From: Acinetobacter sp. ANC 4173
GTDB taxonomy: Bacteria > Pseudomonadota > Gammaproteobacteria > Pseudomonadales > Moraxellaceae
Assembly (NCBI RefSeq): GCF_004331255.1
Contig: NZ_SJOF01000027.1
Span: 27,743-91,742 of the forward strand
Direction of reading: 5' to 3'
DNA: 64,000 nucleotides
Both the position numbers and the translations under genes were made by a program. The notes under the pieces are model-generated. The model had not been told where the DNA came from, ran no database searches, and saw nothing but the letters and a program-made list of their open reading frames with translations. This document shows, piece by piece, positions 46,278 through 55,387 of the stretch. Position 1 is the first letter of the stretch, and each line of letters starts with the position of its first letter.

Positions 46278-47066
46278 ATGACAACAGATACAAATTTAAC
46301 AGCAATTGTTACAGGAGGCGCTCAAGGAATTGGGCTAGCAATTGCCAAAAAACTTGCACAAAATGGATTTAAAATCGCTCTATTAGATCTACAACACCCA
46401 GATCATCTTGCTCAAGAAACACAACAACTTTTAGCAGCTAATAATAGCCCATATCATTATTATCAATGTGATATCAGCCAATTAGATCAACATGCAACAT
46501 GTATACAAAAAATAGAACGTGATCTAGGATCGATACATTGTCTTATCAATAACGCAGGGATAGCCGCACGTCCATTAACTGATATACTGCTACTAAGTCC
46601 AGAGGCTTTTGATCTCTCAATCGAAATTAATCTACGTGGTACATTCTTTTTGACACAATATGTAGCTAAAAGAATGCTTGAACAACGTAAAGAATCAAAG
46701 GCCTATCACAGCATTATTTTTATCACATCAATTGCAGCAGAGCTCATCAATACTGAACGCAGCCAATATTGCATTACTAAATCTGCCCTATCTATGACAG
46801 CAAAATTATTTGCCCATCGCTTGGCTAGTGACAATATTCATGTTCATGAAATTCGTCCTGGTTTTATTAAAACTGCTATGACTGGTTCGACAGGACGTAA
46901 TACGGTTGATGAATACATTGAACAAGGGCATCTACCAATTGCTCGTTGGGGAATGGCTGAAGAAATTGGACAAGCAACACATATTCTAGCATCAGGGCAA
47001 TTACCCTTTATGACGGGAAGTGTCTTTTGGGTAGATGGTGGTTTACATTTACAGGATGTGCCTTAA
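46278..47066 (+). CDS. SDR (FabG-like 3-ketoacyl-reductase type)
   Basis: About 262 residues from the ATG at 46278, preceded by AGAGGAA; the longer frame overlapping iclR has no site. Motifs TGGAQGIG, NNAGIA, FITSIAAE, YCITK and VDGGLH. Length and the 'FMTGSVFWVDGG' end are FabG-like. Located 71 bases after iclR and probably co-transcribed, so it may belong to the same pathway but under regulator-linked expression. Confidence 0.84.
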   Translation: MTTDTNLTAIVTGGAQGIGLAIAKKLAQNGFKIALLDLQHPDHLAQETQQLLAANNSPYHYYQCDISQLDQHATCIQKIERDLGSIHCLINNAGIAARPLTDILLLSPEAFDLSIEINLRGTFFLTQYVAKRMLEQRKESKAYHSIIFITSIAAELINTERSQYCITKSALSMTAKLFAHRLASDNIHVHEIRPGFIKTAMTGSTGRNTVDEYIEQGHLPIARWGMAEEIGQATHILASGQLPFMTGSVFWVDGGLHLQDVP

Positions 47067-47344
47067 CCCTTAAATATTTCATTATGCTAATTATGGGTAA
47101 AATTGGATTGCGAATTGATTTATATGAGTTTCTTCTAGTACATGTCTTTCAATCTTGGTTCTGATTTTATTCATAGATTAGGTTATCGTTTTATTTATTA
47201 AAAATACCTTTTTCATTAGACCTCTTTGATAAATCATAAAAACGATAAGGTATTTGGTAGCAATTTGTAGTGAAAATATTGCAATATCTATGCATAATCT
47301 GTGTATCAGATACATCGATTTAGAGAAGTTTTCTGATTCTCATT

Positions 47345-47976
47345 TGAACCGTACTTGGTTTGTCGGAAACCACTTTTCTTAAGAGAATGTCCCAATGACA
47401 AAACCAAAATTTACTCCTGAAATCAGAGATAGAGCCGTTCGCTTAGTTCTTGAATCCGAAAAAGACTATCCCTCAACCTAGGAAGCAATCACAGCAATTG
47501 CTTCTAAGATCGACTGTACTCCTGAAACACTTCGTACTTAGCATTAGAAGTATTTGGATCAACAAAATCCAGTTAAAGTACAACTCCTCTCAGATCTGCA
47601 ACGTATCAAACAACTGGAACATGAGAATAAAGAACTGCAACGGGCCAATGAGGTTCCTCGTAAAGCAGCCGCTTTTTTCGCCCAGACGGAGTTCGACTGC
47701 CCACGCAAATAATGGTTGATCTCATTCAGAATAACAAAGTGCTTTATGGGGGTTGAAACCATCTGTAAAATTCTGCCAATTTCAGCAACAACTTACTATC
47801 GGGCATTGTATCTTGAGGAAAATCCGGAACACCGATCAAAACGAGATCTGCATCATGCCGAACAAATTAAACGAATTTGGCAGGAAAGCGCTAGTCGATA
47901 TGGCTTTTGTAAAGTATGGAAACAGCTGAAGCTAGAAAGCTATTTGGTTGCACATTGTACGTTTGTACTAGCTTAA
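47345..47976 (+). mobile_element. Truncated, decayed IS3-family element
   Basis: Starts with the same terminal repeat (TGAACCGTACTTGGTTTGTC) as the 36.3-kb element. orfA from 47395 reads MTKPKFTPEIRDRAVRLVLE but is broken by stops after YPST and in the WHQKYL region. The orfB start is recognisable (VETICKILPISATTYYRALY, then EHRSKRDLHHAEQIKRIWQ). It stops abruptly after ...VAHCT, about half way, with no right end. It is inactive. Confidence 0.85.
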
Positions 47977-48038
47977 ACCAATTTGCAGAAATGAAATCAC
48001 ATGCAGACACAGTTGTAATTTCAACAAGTAAACTAGAA

Positions 48039-48065
48039 AAAAGAGCCTATTAATTAAGCTCTTTT
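48039..48065. terminator. Intrinsic terminator for the exported-protein operon
   Basis: AAAAGAGC (48039-48046) and GCTCTTTT (48058-48065), 11-nt loop, A-rich on one side and T-rich on the other. It lies downstream of the minus-strand three-gene operon. Confidence 0.72.
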
Positions 48066-48103
48066 ATTACTTTGACTAGTCTAATATTTAACCTAAAAAT
48101 ATT

Positions 48104-48796
48104 TTAAATATCATCAAGAGTTTTTGGTTTTTCTGACGAGCTTGTTGGTACTTTGAATTCAATACCCGCTTTTTTAAACAGTTTAGGATATTCCACTAAA
48201 GCCATAGTTGAGTTTTTAGCAATACCAGTGATATCACCAACCACACCTTTAGCATCAACTAAAGACAATCCTGTATTAGTTAGGCTGTTTGGGTTTGCAA
48301 TTAAGCTAGTGCTCACCTTTTTAGCTCCTACAGCTAATTCACGAGCAGTTAAACTTGCAATAGCAAAATTTGTTGCAGAGTTCAATAAGTGTTTCTTTTG
48401 CTCTGCATTAAATGCTGAAAGTTTAGCAACTGTTGCTTCCTCATCTTTTTGAGAGGCTTCTAGAACAGCATCTGACAATGCTACTATCTGTTTTTGAATT
48501 GCTTCTTTTTCTTTCAAATCAGAGGTTGTTTTCAAGCTTTTCTGTTTCGCTTTTAATTCATCTGAATCCTTCTTACTTGCAAGCAATGAAGCTAAAGCCG
48601 TACGACTCTGAATAAACATTGCATTAGTTGCTTTTGCCTGCGTGAAAAAACCATTGATATCCATATTTGATGAAGATACGCCAGTTACAGATTCAGATAA
48701 TGATGACGAAAGATTACTCAACGACCCAAAACCTGCATAGACACCTGATGTACTTATTGAAGCAGTTACTGCTAAAACAATCGCAATTTTTTTCAT
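48104..48796 (-). CDS. Exported protein of unknown function
   Basis: A 230-residue protein with a signal peptide (MKKIAIVLAVTASISTSGVYA|GFG). The mature part is Ser/Ala-rich at first (SSLSESVTGVSSSN) and then strongly helical and charged at about residues 65-125 (KDSDELKAKQKS, KEKEAIQKQI), suggesting a coiled coil. No Cys and no lipobox. I do not recognise the family. It follows two other exported proteins with 12 bases between, so the three probably work together in the cell envelope. Confidence 0.72.
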   Translation of the reverse strand: MKKIAIVLAVTASISTSGVYAGFGSLSNLSSSLSESVTGVSSSNMDINGFFTQAKATNAMFIQSRTALASLLASKKDSDELKAKQKSLKTTSDLKEKEAIQKQIVALSDAVLEASQKDEEATVAKLSAFNAEQKKHLLNSATNFAIASLTARELAVGAKKVSTSLIANPNSLTNTGLSLVDAKGVVGDITGIAKNSTMALVEYPKLFKKAGIEFKVPTSSSEKPKTLDDI

Positions 48797-48808
48797 ACCC
48801 TGTTACCC

Positions 48809-50869
48809 TTATTGTGAAGAATCGGCTTTTTGCACGATTTGATTTAAAATTTTTGGTAAAGCCTCAAACATCTGAATGTTATACATTTCATGACGATGCT
48901 GATAATCGATACCCTTCAATCCAATTTCTTGTTGCAAACCATAAGCCCCTATTTTTTCAGCCTTTTGGTTAAATCTGCGCGCCCCACTAGCCATAACTAA
49001 TGTGGCATCACAATTACTTTTGTCTGCATTACATCGAATACTGTCTTGTTTCACTTCGAGCTTAAGCACTGGCTGTAAACATTCATCTGTTGGAATATGA
49101 AAGTTAACTTTCATATTTTTTTTAAACCCAGCATTTTCAGTCATAGCAATCACTGAGTCTTTTAGTAAAGTCTGTCCTTTAAAACCTGAACCTGTCGCAT
49201 AGAATGGTCGTTTCGATTGACTAGTAAAAGCGTGATAAATCAAAGGACCAAAACCATAAAATGGAATTTCACCAACTTGCTCAGTATGTAGCCCTAAACA
49301 TAAGACACGAGATTGTTTTGAATCTCCCACTGGGGCAGAGCTATCAAGCAAAACACTGTCTCCAGAACGCACAGGTAAACGATCACTGCTGTTAACTGGA
49401 AAATCTAATTGCGCATTAACTTTTGTGCCTTGACGCTCTAAAACAGTCGCTTCCCATGTTGGAATTAAAATATTACGCCCTGCTGCTTTATCTGAATGAT
49501 AAACATGGACTTTCATTCCTGTACTTAAGCGCTCTCCAGCATCATCAATAACGATGTTCTGACCACTTGAACCAGAGACTTTTAAATCAGAACGAGTAAA
49601 TTGAATCCCTTTTTGAAATTGTTGGCCTAATTTCAAAAGTGCATTTTTCAATACAACTTCTTTACGAGCCTCGAGAGAAAATCCCATTCCATCTGAAATC
49701 ACCTCTTTGATCTCATCGGTCGCGTGCGCGGAGTATATTACCCGACCAGAACGATCAATCATTTCAGCAAAAACTTCACTATGAAAAACCTGTTGCTGAG
49801 TTATTTTTCCAATTTGTTGCTGATAAGCAATTACAGGGATGACATTTATTCGAATGAAAAATTCAGGTAATTCACGTTGGTTAATGTCTTCACTTTGCGC
49901 TAATCCAGTTTGCTCACTAATACTTTGTGCTATCGCACTATAACGTCGATTGACTGGTGTTAGAGTAAATGAGGCTTGCTCACCCACTGCATCAGAAAAA
50001 ATTTGTTCTATTAAATCTTTCGACTCGCCTTGATAAGTCAGCACATCGACCACCAAAGCTTTGGGCTTATTCATAGCCTGTCGTGTATTGGTTGAAACTT
50101 TACTAAAGTGCTTACTACTGCTCTGCATCAACACTGGTACAGCCACAGCATAATCACTGTCAGCATGCACAACACGAATCAAATCACCATCTGCTGAGCT
50201 GAGCTCATCTTGTGCAGCAATTCCTTGCTTAATGCCTTTATCTAAAACAAGATAGGATTTCCACTGATCAATCACTTGAGTTTCTGTTTCAGACACTTTA
50301 AGTTTTGATTTTAATTCTTGAGTCACTTGCTGCGTTAGCATCAACAAAGTACTTTGAAATTTCTGCTTAATTACTGTTTTGGTTACGCTAGAATCAATCT
50401 CTGTAGCAAGTACTTGAATTGGTTGTGACAAGGTCTTACTGTCACTATATATAACCTCTCCAGATAACACATTGGTGAGTTTTAGACTTAAGGTCACTGG
50501 AAGAAAAATTTCGGCAGTCGAATCCTTCTTCACAATGTATTCACTTGCGCGTAAAACTTCTAGTGATGCAATATAAGTGCGATTTTTCGTTTTTTGTGAA
50601 ATAGTATCGACTATCTGTTCATCAAAACCTTGCTTTAAACTTTGTACAAAAATTTGCTCAACTTGTTTACGAATGCTTTCATTGTCAATCGCTTGACTGA
50701 AGTCACATACAATTGAAGACCCATTCGCTTCGTATTTACTAGGATCATTACGACAAGGTTGCTCTAGCCCAAAAATTCCTTTCGATGGGTAGATTTGAAT
50801 ATTCGCATTTGCCCATGCCGAAACAAGCATCGGCATAGCTAAACATAAAGCTTTTAACTTTATTTGCAT
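48809..50869 (-). CDS. Large exported protein, possibly FlgT/LpoB-like
   Basis: About 686 residues from the ATG at 50869, chosen because the signal peptide starts there (MQIKLKALCLAMPMLVSAWANA|NIQ). It overlaps the upstream gene by 10 bases. Residues ~60-200 have an alternating beta/helix pattern. Segments such as VLDKGIKQGIAAQDELSSADGD and STGMKVHVYHSD resemble the turn-rich surface domains of FlgT-C and similar envelope proteins. This is only a resemblance. No flagellar genes are present. Function unknown. Confidence 0.7.
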   Translation of the reverse strand: MQIKLKALCLAMPMLVSAWANANIQIYPSKGIFGLEQPCRNDPSKYEANGSSIVCDFSQAIDNESIRKQVEQIFVQSLKQGFDEQIVDTISQKTKNRTYIASLEVLRASEYIVKKDSTAEIFLPVTLSLKLTNVLSGEVIYSDSKTLSQPIQVLATEIDSSVTKTVIKQKFQSTLLMLTQQVTQELKSKLKVSETETQVIDQWKSYLVLDKGIKQGIAAQDELSSADGDLIRVVHADSDYAVAVPVLMQSSSKHFSKVSTNTRQAMNKPKALVVDVLTYQGESKDLIEQIFSDAVGEQASFTLTPVNRRYSAIAQSISEQTGLAQSEDINQRELPEFFIRINVIPVIAYQQQIGKITQQQVFHSEVFAEMIDRSGRVIYSAHATDEIKEVISDGMGFSLEARKEVVLKNALLKLGQQFQKGIQFTRSDLKVSGSSGQNIVIDDAGERLSTGMKVHVYHSDKAAGRNILIPTWEATVLERQGTKVNAQLDFPVNSSDRLPVRSGDSVLLDSSAPVGDSKQSRVLCLGLHTEQVGEIPFYGFGPLIYHAFTSQSKRPFYATGSGFKGQTLLKDSVIAMTENAGFKKNMKVNFHIPTDECLQPVLKLEVKQDSIRCNADKSNCDATLVMASGARRFNQKAEKIGAYGLQQEIGLKGIDYQHRHEMYNIQMFEALPKILNQIVQKADSSQ

Positions 50870-52365
50870 TGTGTACCACCAATACAAAGCGTAATCGTAT
50901 TGCCAGCTTGTAAACGCTCAGCACTTGATAGAGTTGGATTTACTTTACGTAGTGCTTTAGCCAATTCTGCACTAACAGGTTTCTCACTCTTATAAGTCAT
51001 GGTCATTTCGACCAATTTTCCATCCTGAGTGCGAATATCGATATTTTCTGCACCATCCATTTCATCTAAGGCAATGTATAAATCATCTCCTAAACGAGAA
51101 GAAACATTGCCAGAAATACTTTTCACAAATATGGTAATTTCCTTACCATACATAGAGCGATTTTTTGCATAACCCAGAATCTGTGGTCCTACTTGGCTAA
51201 CGGCCAATTCGCCAAGTTTCTTAGCAACATTCGTACGACAAGAATCTGTAGTCGCACCTGTCGAAGATTCTGTACGAGTTTCACCACCCATCAAAGTTGA
51301 ATCATCGACTGAATAAATTTTGAAGCTAACGGCACCATCACAGACAAATTGCCCAGTAGCACTCGAACGACCACGATCATAAATATAAGAGCTACCCGCC
51401 ATAAACCAATCTGCTTTTTCTTTTCGTGCAGCGATTACGAGTTTATTCAACTCTGTATCACTCATCAGTTGCTGAATCGACATACTCCGACCATTCAAAT
51501 ACTGACTTCTAAAACGGTCAGAATCGAGCAACCGCAAATCATAACGTGAAGCAGAACTCGCAATTGAATTTAAGGTTTGATTATCACGCTCAGCTTTAGT
51601 ACTTGGAGTCTGATATTCCACATATTTCACAAAGCTTTGGATATCATTTTGTCGTTCGGATTGACTGTATTTAGCTGATTCACTAGCGTTGTAGCTACTT
51701 GAAGAAGCTGATTTACCTGAATTATTATGGCTTGCTGAACGAGCGGAAACACCAACACCCGCCCCATAGTAATTATCATAAGCATAACCAGATGCAGCAG
51801 CTGAACGTCCTTTTGAAGAATAAGAATCTGAAGCACTGGCTTTGGCACTTTCGCTAGCTTTGTAACTCGCATCTTCATCATAGCTATAACTACGATCAGA
51901 AAAATATGATGTGAACTCTTTAACAGGTTTTGAGTTATCTTTTGGTACCCCAAAATATTCATCCATTACAATCATAATTGGACTTGTTCGACTACTTTTC
52001 TTCGCCAGCCCTAAATCATTGAGAATTGAACGAAATTCTTGATCATCCATTTCTAGACTAACTTGGGTAACTAACTCATTGTTACTATTAGTACTACTCC
52101 CTCGATTCAACACATAACTGCTATCAATTTGTTTTACAATATCATCCAAATATTGATTCGCATCGTTCATAGCTTGAGGGCCATTAATACGTTTAATCAA
52201 AGTAATCACTGCATCCTTTTTTGCATTATTGAATGCTTGATTACGTGTACTATTTAGGTCTTTTTTAACGATAGGTGCACTACCTTCCCCATTCACTTTA
52301 ATGATTTCAGCATTACTAATTTGAACAACGCCCAAACACAATAGTGTCAATAAAGCCTTTTTCAT
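50860..52365 (-). CDS. Exported protein with a Ser/Ala/Tyr-rich central region
   Basis: About 501 residues from the ATG at 52365 (GAGGGAA upstream). Signal peptide MKKALLTLLCLGVVQISNA|EII. Residues ~25-130 contain a helical pattern (NSTRNQAFNNAKKDAVITLI) like the N-terminal domains of FlgT/LPP20-type envelope proteins. About residues 150-245 form a low-complexity stretch rich in Ser, Ala, Tyr and Gly (YKASESAKASASDSYSS; YAYDNYYGAGVGVSARS), likely disordered. The C-terminal half is ordered and ends CIGGTQCK. First gene of the three-gene operon. Function unknown. Confidence 0.72.
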   Translation of the reverse strand: MKKALLTLLCLGVVQISNAEIIKVNGEGSAPIVKKDLNSTRNQAFNNAKKDAVITLIKRINGPQAMNDANQYLDDIVKQIDSSYVLNRGSSTNSNNELVTQVSLEMDDQEFRSILNDLGLAKKSSRTSPIMIVMDEYFGVPKDNSKPVKEFTSYFSDRSYSYDEDASYKASESAKASASDSYSSKGRSAAASGYAYDNYYGAGVGVSARSASHNNSGKSASSSSYNASESAKYSQSERQNDIQSFVKYVEYQTPSTKAERDNQTLNSIASSASRYDLRLLDSDRFRSQYLNGRSMSIQQLMSDTELNKLVIAARKEKADWFMAGSSYIYDRGRSSATGQFVCDGAVSFKIYSVDDSTLMGGETRTESSTGATTDSCRTNVAKKLGELAVSQVGPQILGYAKNRSMYGKEITIFVKSISGNVSSRLGDDLYIALDEMDGAENIDIRTQDGKLVEMTMTYKSEKPVSAELAKALRKVNPTLSSAERLQAGNTITLCIGGTQCK

Positions 52366-52523
52366 CATTTCCCTCTTCATTAAAGTTTCTAGTTACATCT
52401 ATAATTTCTTTATTAGATTTTAAAGTGATCTTTCATTCACACATAAAACATACAGATAATAAACAAAATTTAACACTAACTCCATCACACAATTTTACTT
52501 TTTTATTGATTTTTCACAAAAAA

Positions 52524-52542
52524 GAAGGGAGCCGTAGCTCCC
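52524..52542 (-). terminator. Short terminator of a minus-strand transcript
   Basis: GGGAGC (52527-52532), loop CGTA, GCTCCC (52537-52542). On the minus strand it is followed by TTCTTTTTTG, a good U-tract. It follows the AlpA-like fragment. Confidence 0.65.
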
Positions 52543-52548
52543 ATTGTT

Positions 52549-52635
52549 TTATCGCTTTACAAGCATATCTTCAATCCAGTGATGAATTTCATAGGCTGAC
52601 CAGCCAAGATTAACGTTACGCAAGTAAATAAAATG
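52549..52635 (-). pseudogene. C-terminal remnant of an AlpA-like regulator
   Basis: The minus strand encodes YLRNVNLGWSAYEIHHWIED followed by MLVKR and a stop. The GWS...EI..WI pattern is that of the C terminus of AlpA/excisionase-type MerR-like DNA-binding proteins. A stop codon lies directly upstream, so only about 28 codons remain. It suggests a lost prophage or integrative element next to the HipAB locus. Confidence 0.5.
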
Positions 52636-52694
52636 TTATTTTCAATTGAAAACTTTTTTACAACATTTAAAGGGGAGATCATTGAAAGTACTTT

Positions 52695-52973
52695 TCATTT
52701 TTTTACAATTAAGAGTTTTAACCCAAATGCATTGAGCAGTTTATACATAGTTTCTAATGTAGGGTTTGCATTTGGTTTCTCTAAATTTTGTAAGGTCTGC
52801 AATGAAATTTTTGTGATTTTCGCCATATCAGATAAGGTGAGGTGTAATTCAGTTCGAATGAATTTTGCTACAACATTGATCGGCCATTCAGGATTTTGTT
52901 GAATCGTCTCTAAGACATACTGTCTTTTTCTAATTTGCTCTATTTGCGATAAAGGAGTGAAGCGTTTATCCAT
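52695..52973 (-). CDS. HipB-like HTH antitoxin
   Basis: A 92-residue XRE-type protein, HTH at about residues 43-88 (LTLSDMAKITKISLQTLQNLEKPNANPTLET). It overlaps the hipA stop by 8 bases and therefore follows the toxin, the reverse of the classical hipB-hipA order. The N-terminal 40 residues (RKRQYVLETIQQNPEWP) are an extension beyond the HTH. It presumably neutralises the kinase and represses the operon. Confidence 0.85.
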   Translation of the reverse strand: MDKRFTPLSQIEQIRKRQYVLETIQQNPEWPINVVAKFIRTELHLTLSDMAKITKISLQTLQNLEKPNANPTLETMYKLLNAFGLKLLIVKK

Positions 52974-54258
52974 GACAAATCTCCTTTAATTGATTGCAAA
53001 GATTCTGAATACGATGTGTACTATTTTCGATAATTTCTGCATCAATCCCTATCGATAGCATTTTGTCTAATAAACCTTGATATAACGGCAATTGCTCTGA
53101 AAATAATGCTTTGACTTGGTCAATAGATAATGTTGTACATTCAGTAATTTGATTGGCAATAGAGGCCCATTGATTATCATCTTTTTGCCATCGGGTACAT
53201 CTCGCGATTCCATCGGGATGTAGCCACATCGGGGCAAAATCAAATAAAGGGGATAAACTGATTTCACCATTGGTTAACCTTTGAAAGGCCGTATTTCGAG
53301 TATGATTATCCTTATTCCCTAATGCAATATTGGCTAAATCTCGTTTAACGTATTCAATAATTTCATGCTCTGGATTGGTACAGTATTGCATGATCACTCT
53401 GCAGACTTCGTTGTGGGTCATCGTGACGCCGAAGCCAGCTTTCCCGCTAAATGCAGCAAGACTTTCTTGGGCAATTCGTTCAATACCTTGATCCGTTACT
53501 TTGCGGTCGAAACGTGGAATAAATAAGGTTCTTCCATGTAACTCAAGTGCTTTGAAAACACGTAAACCTAAATATTCAGCCAATTGCATATATAAGTCTT
53601 CTTGATTCAAAATTTTATTCAGTCGCGCATCTGTACCTCGGCTAAATTTGATTAGCCAATGTTGTTTAGCTTCCAAATCAGGTAGCGCATGATCTAAATA
53701 AAATAATCCATCTTTACCCTGGGTCATTAAAAGTTTGGGCCATTCACCTTGCACACCTGAAGAGCCTGAGATGAATAGCCCAAAAGAAGCCAAGGATTCC
53801 AGAAACTCATCACTGCGTTCAATAATCTCCTGTAATGAAAATCCTTGAACCAATTGATCAGAATATTGCTGTAAAAGCCATTCATGTGCTTCTTTAACCC
53901 TTAAATTTCCAATCGGATTACTAGCACCGATTCTCAGTAAGGACCAATCAGCGGACTCTTCTTCATATTCTGGTCGCCCTAACCTTCTTAATAGTTCTTT
54001 TCGGCCATAACCCTGAGGTAAGAGATCAACCAGAAATGCAGGCCAAGTGGGTTCAGTATTACTTTCGAGGTTAACTGGATAATGATTTGAAATAGCATGA
54101 CCATCTCGTAAACCCATATATTCAATGGCATGCTCCATTGAATAATATGTACCACTACTCGCCTTCCAGCCTTTAGCTTCGTCACCGATCAATTCAATGG
54201 TCGCACAATCGATCCATTGATTTTGTAGAAATATTTGTATTGAACAGAATTTATTCAT
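52966..54258 (-). CDS. HipA-like serine/threonine kinase toxin
   Basis: A 430-residue HipA-fold kinase. Gly-rich loop SGSSGVQGEWPK at ~164-175, ATP-binding Lys204 (WLIKFS), catalytic Asp317 (GNKDNHTRN) and metal Asp340 (LFDFAP) are all present, so it looks active. HipA of E. coli phosphorylates glutamyl-tRNA synthetase; the target here is unknown. The gene precedes its antitoxin. It is unrelated beyond family level to the second HipA at 59.9 kb. Confidence 0.9.
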   Translation of the reverse strand: MNKFCSIQIFLQNQWIDCATIELIGDEAKGWKASSGTYYSMEHAIEYMGLRDGHAISNHYPVNLESNTEPTWPAFLVDLLPQGYGRKELLRRLGRPEYEEESADWSLLRIGASNPIGNLRVKEAHEWLLQQYSDQLVQGFSLQEIIERSDEFLESLASFGLFISGSSGVQGEWPKLLMTQGKDGLFYLDHALPDLEAKQHWLIKFSRGTDARLNKILNQEDLYMQLAEYLGLRVFKALELHGRTLFIPRFDRKVTDQGIERIAQESLAAFSGKAGFGVTMTHNEVCRVIMQYCTNPEHEIIEYVKRDLANIALGNKDNHTRNTAFQRLTNGEISLSPLFDFAPMWLHPDGIARCTRWQKDDNQWASIANQITECTTLSIDQVKALFSEQLPLYQGLLDKMLSIGIDAEIIENSTHRIQNLCNQLKEICHG

Positions 54259-54577
54259 AAATATATTAAAATAGTAAAGTATGGCCAGCTAGACCCATTA
54301 TACAACTATTATAATAGTAAACTAGACTTATTATTGTATGTGACGTTTTAGAGCGTTATAGATTTTAATGACTCCTTATTTTATAGATAGAATTAAGCTA
54401 AATCTGAGAAATTATCCTAAAAACATAGGTTTCGTACGAATACACAATCATTAAGAATCCTAGTTCACTTAAGACCATTTCAGATGAAAAATTTGATACT
54501 TAATGTAGATAATTAAATTCTTCTTTTGATACTTTTCACAAGAAATAATAAAAAGTTCATAATATTCATTAATATGG

Positions 54578-54661
54578 TTTGAGAAAACCCGGGGTTATGC
54601 ACAGCAAAAGTTATCCGAATTGATTCGAATCAATAAAACTACAATCTCGAAGATCGGTAAT
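54578..54661 (+). pseudogene. XRE-type HTH fragment cut by an IS3 relic
   Basis: The plus strand reads TRGYAQQKLSELIRINKTTI followed by SKIGN, the core of a HipB/XRE helix-turn-helix. The frame runs directly into CCCCCCTAAAAATA, which looks like the end of an IS3 element, so the gene was apparently interrupted. No start or C terminus is seen. Confidence 0.55.
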
Positions 54662-55020
54662 CCCCCCTAAAAATAACAGAATCTAAAACTAGAATTTTCT
54701 CTTAAGATACAAGCAGGAGATTCTGCATAAAAACATCTAAATTTACTGACAGCCAAATCATGTCCATCTTGCAGCAGGCTGAATCTGGTATACCTGTTGC
54801 AGCCCTTTGCCGTGAACATGGTATGAGTAATGCGACCATTTTATAAATGGTGTTCCAAATATGGTGATATGGATACATCTCTGATGGCACGACTGAAAGA
54901 ACTTGAAACTGAAAATGTTAAACTTAAAAAGATGTATGCTGAGGGAACGGCTTAAAGCTGAAATTATTCAGGAAGTCACATCAGAAAAGGCTAGCTATTC
55001 AATGATTGAACGATTAGTCA
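54662..55020 (+). pseudogene. Decayed IS3-family element, orfA region
   Basis: From 54727 (start codon decayed to ATA) the frame reads KTSKFTDSQIMSILQQAESG, then IPVAALCREHGMSNAT, the orfA of the IS3/IS407-type group. It then loses frame and continues as MARLKELETENVKLKKMY. This is a different IS3 lineage from the copies at 36.3 and 47.3 kb. It is inactive. Confidence 0.72.
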
Positions 55021-55029
55021 AAGTATTTC

Positions 55030-55200
55030 AGGCAAGTCTTATACTGATCTGGGCTATATTATTCATGATTTTAAGGACAAACTTAAAGACCATGGTATTG
55101 ATTTAACGACCAAACATCGTAAAAAAGCAATCCTTTTGATTTATCGAAAGCAGATGTAATCGATTGAAACAGATGAATAAAGTTAAACCTTATTAAGCTT
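55030..55200 (+). pseudogene. Transposase fragment, IS982-like
   Basis: A short frame reads TDLGYIIHDFKDKLKDHGID then LTTKHRKK, resembling the DDE-region segment of IS982-family transposases (GY...LK..GI.L.T..RKN). It abuts the IS3 relic. The remaining bases to 55387 contain further unreadable debris and the promoter of the LysR gene. Confidence 0.5.
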
Positions 55201-55387
55201 TCTTAAAGGTACAGATAGTTTGGCGAAGATCAAAGCCCGAACGGTTACAGGCTATGATAAAGGTAGTCGATGCACTAAAAAGATAAGACACTTAATTATG
55301 TTAAAATTAAACTTACAGATAAAAAGTTGGTTTTCATGTGTAACAGTAGTAATTACACTTGATTAGGCAATTCAAAATTAATGGTGA

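Noticed and set aside
47716..47976. 86-codon ORF as an independent gene
   Set aside because: It is the start of orfB in the truncated IS3 element and stops at the truncation.
48809..52365. Flagellar FlgT/FlgO/FlgP operon
   Set aside because: Only faint pattern similarity, different sizes, and no flagellar genes in the window.
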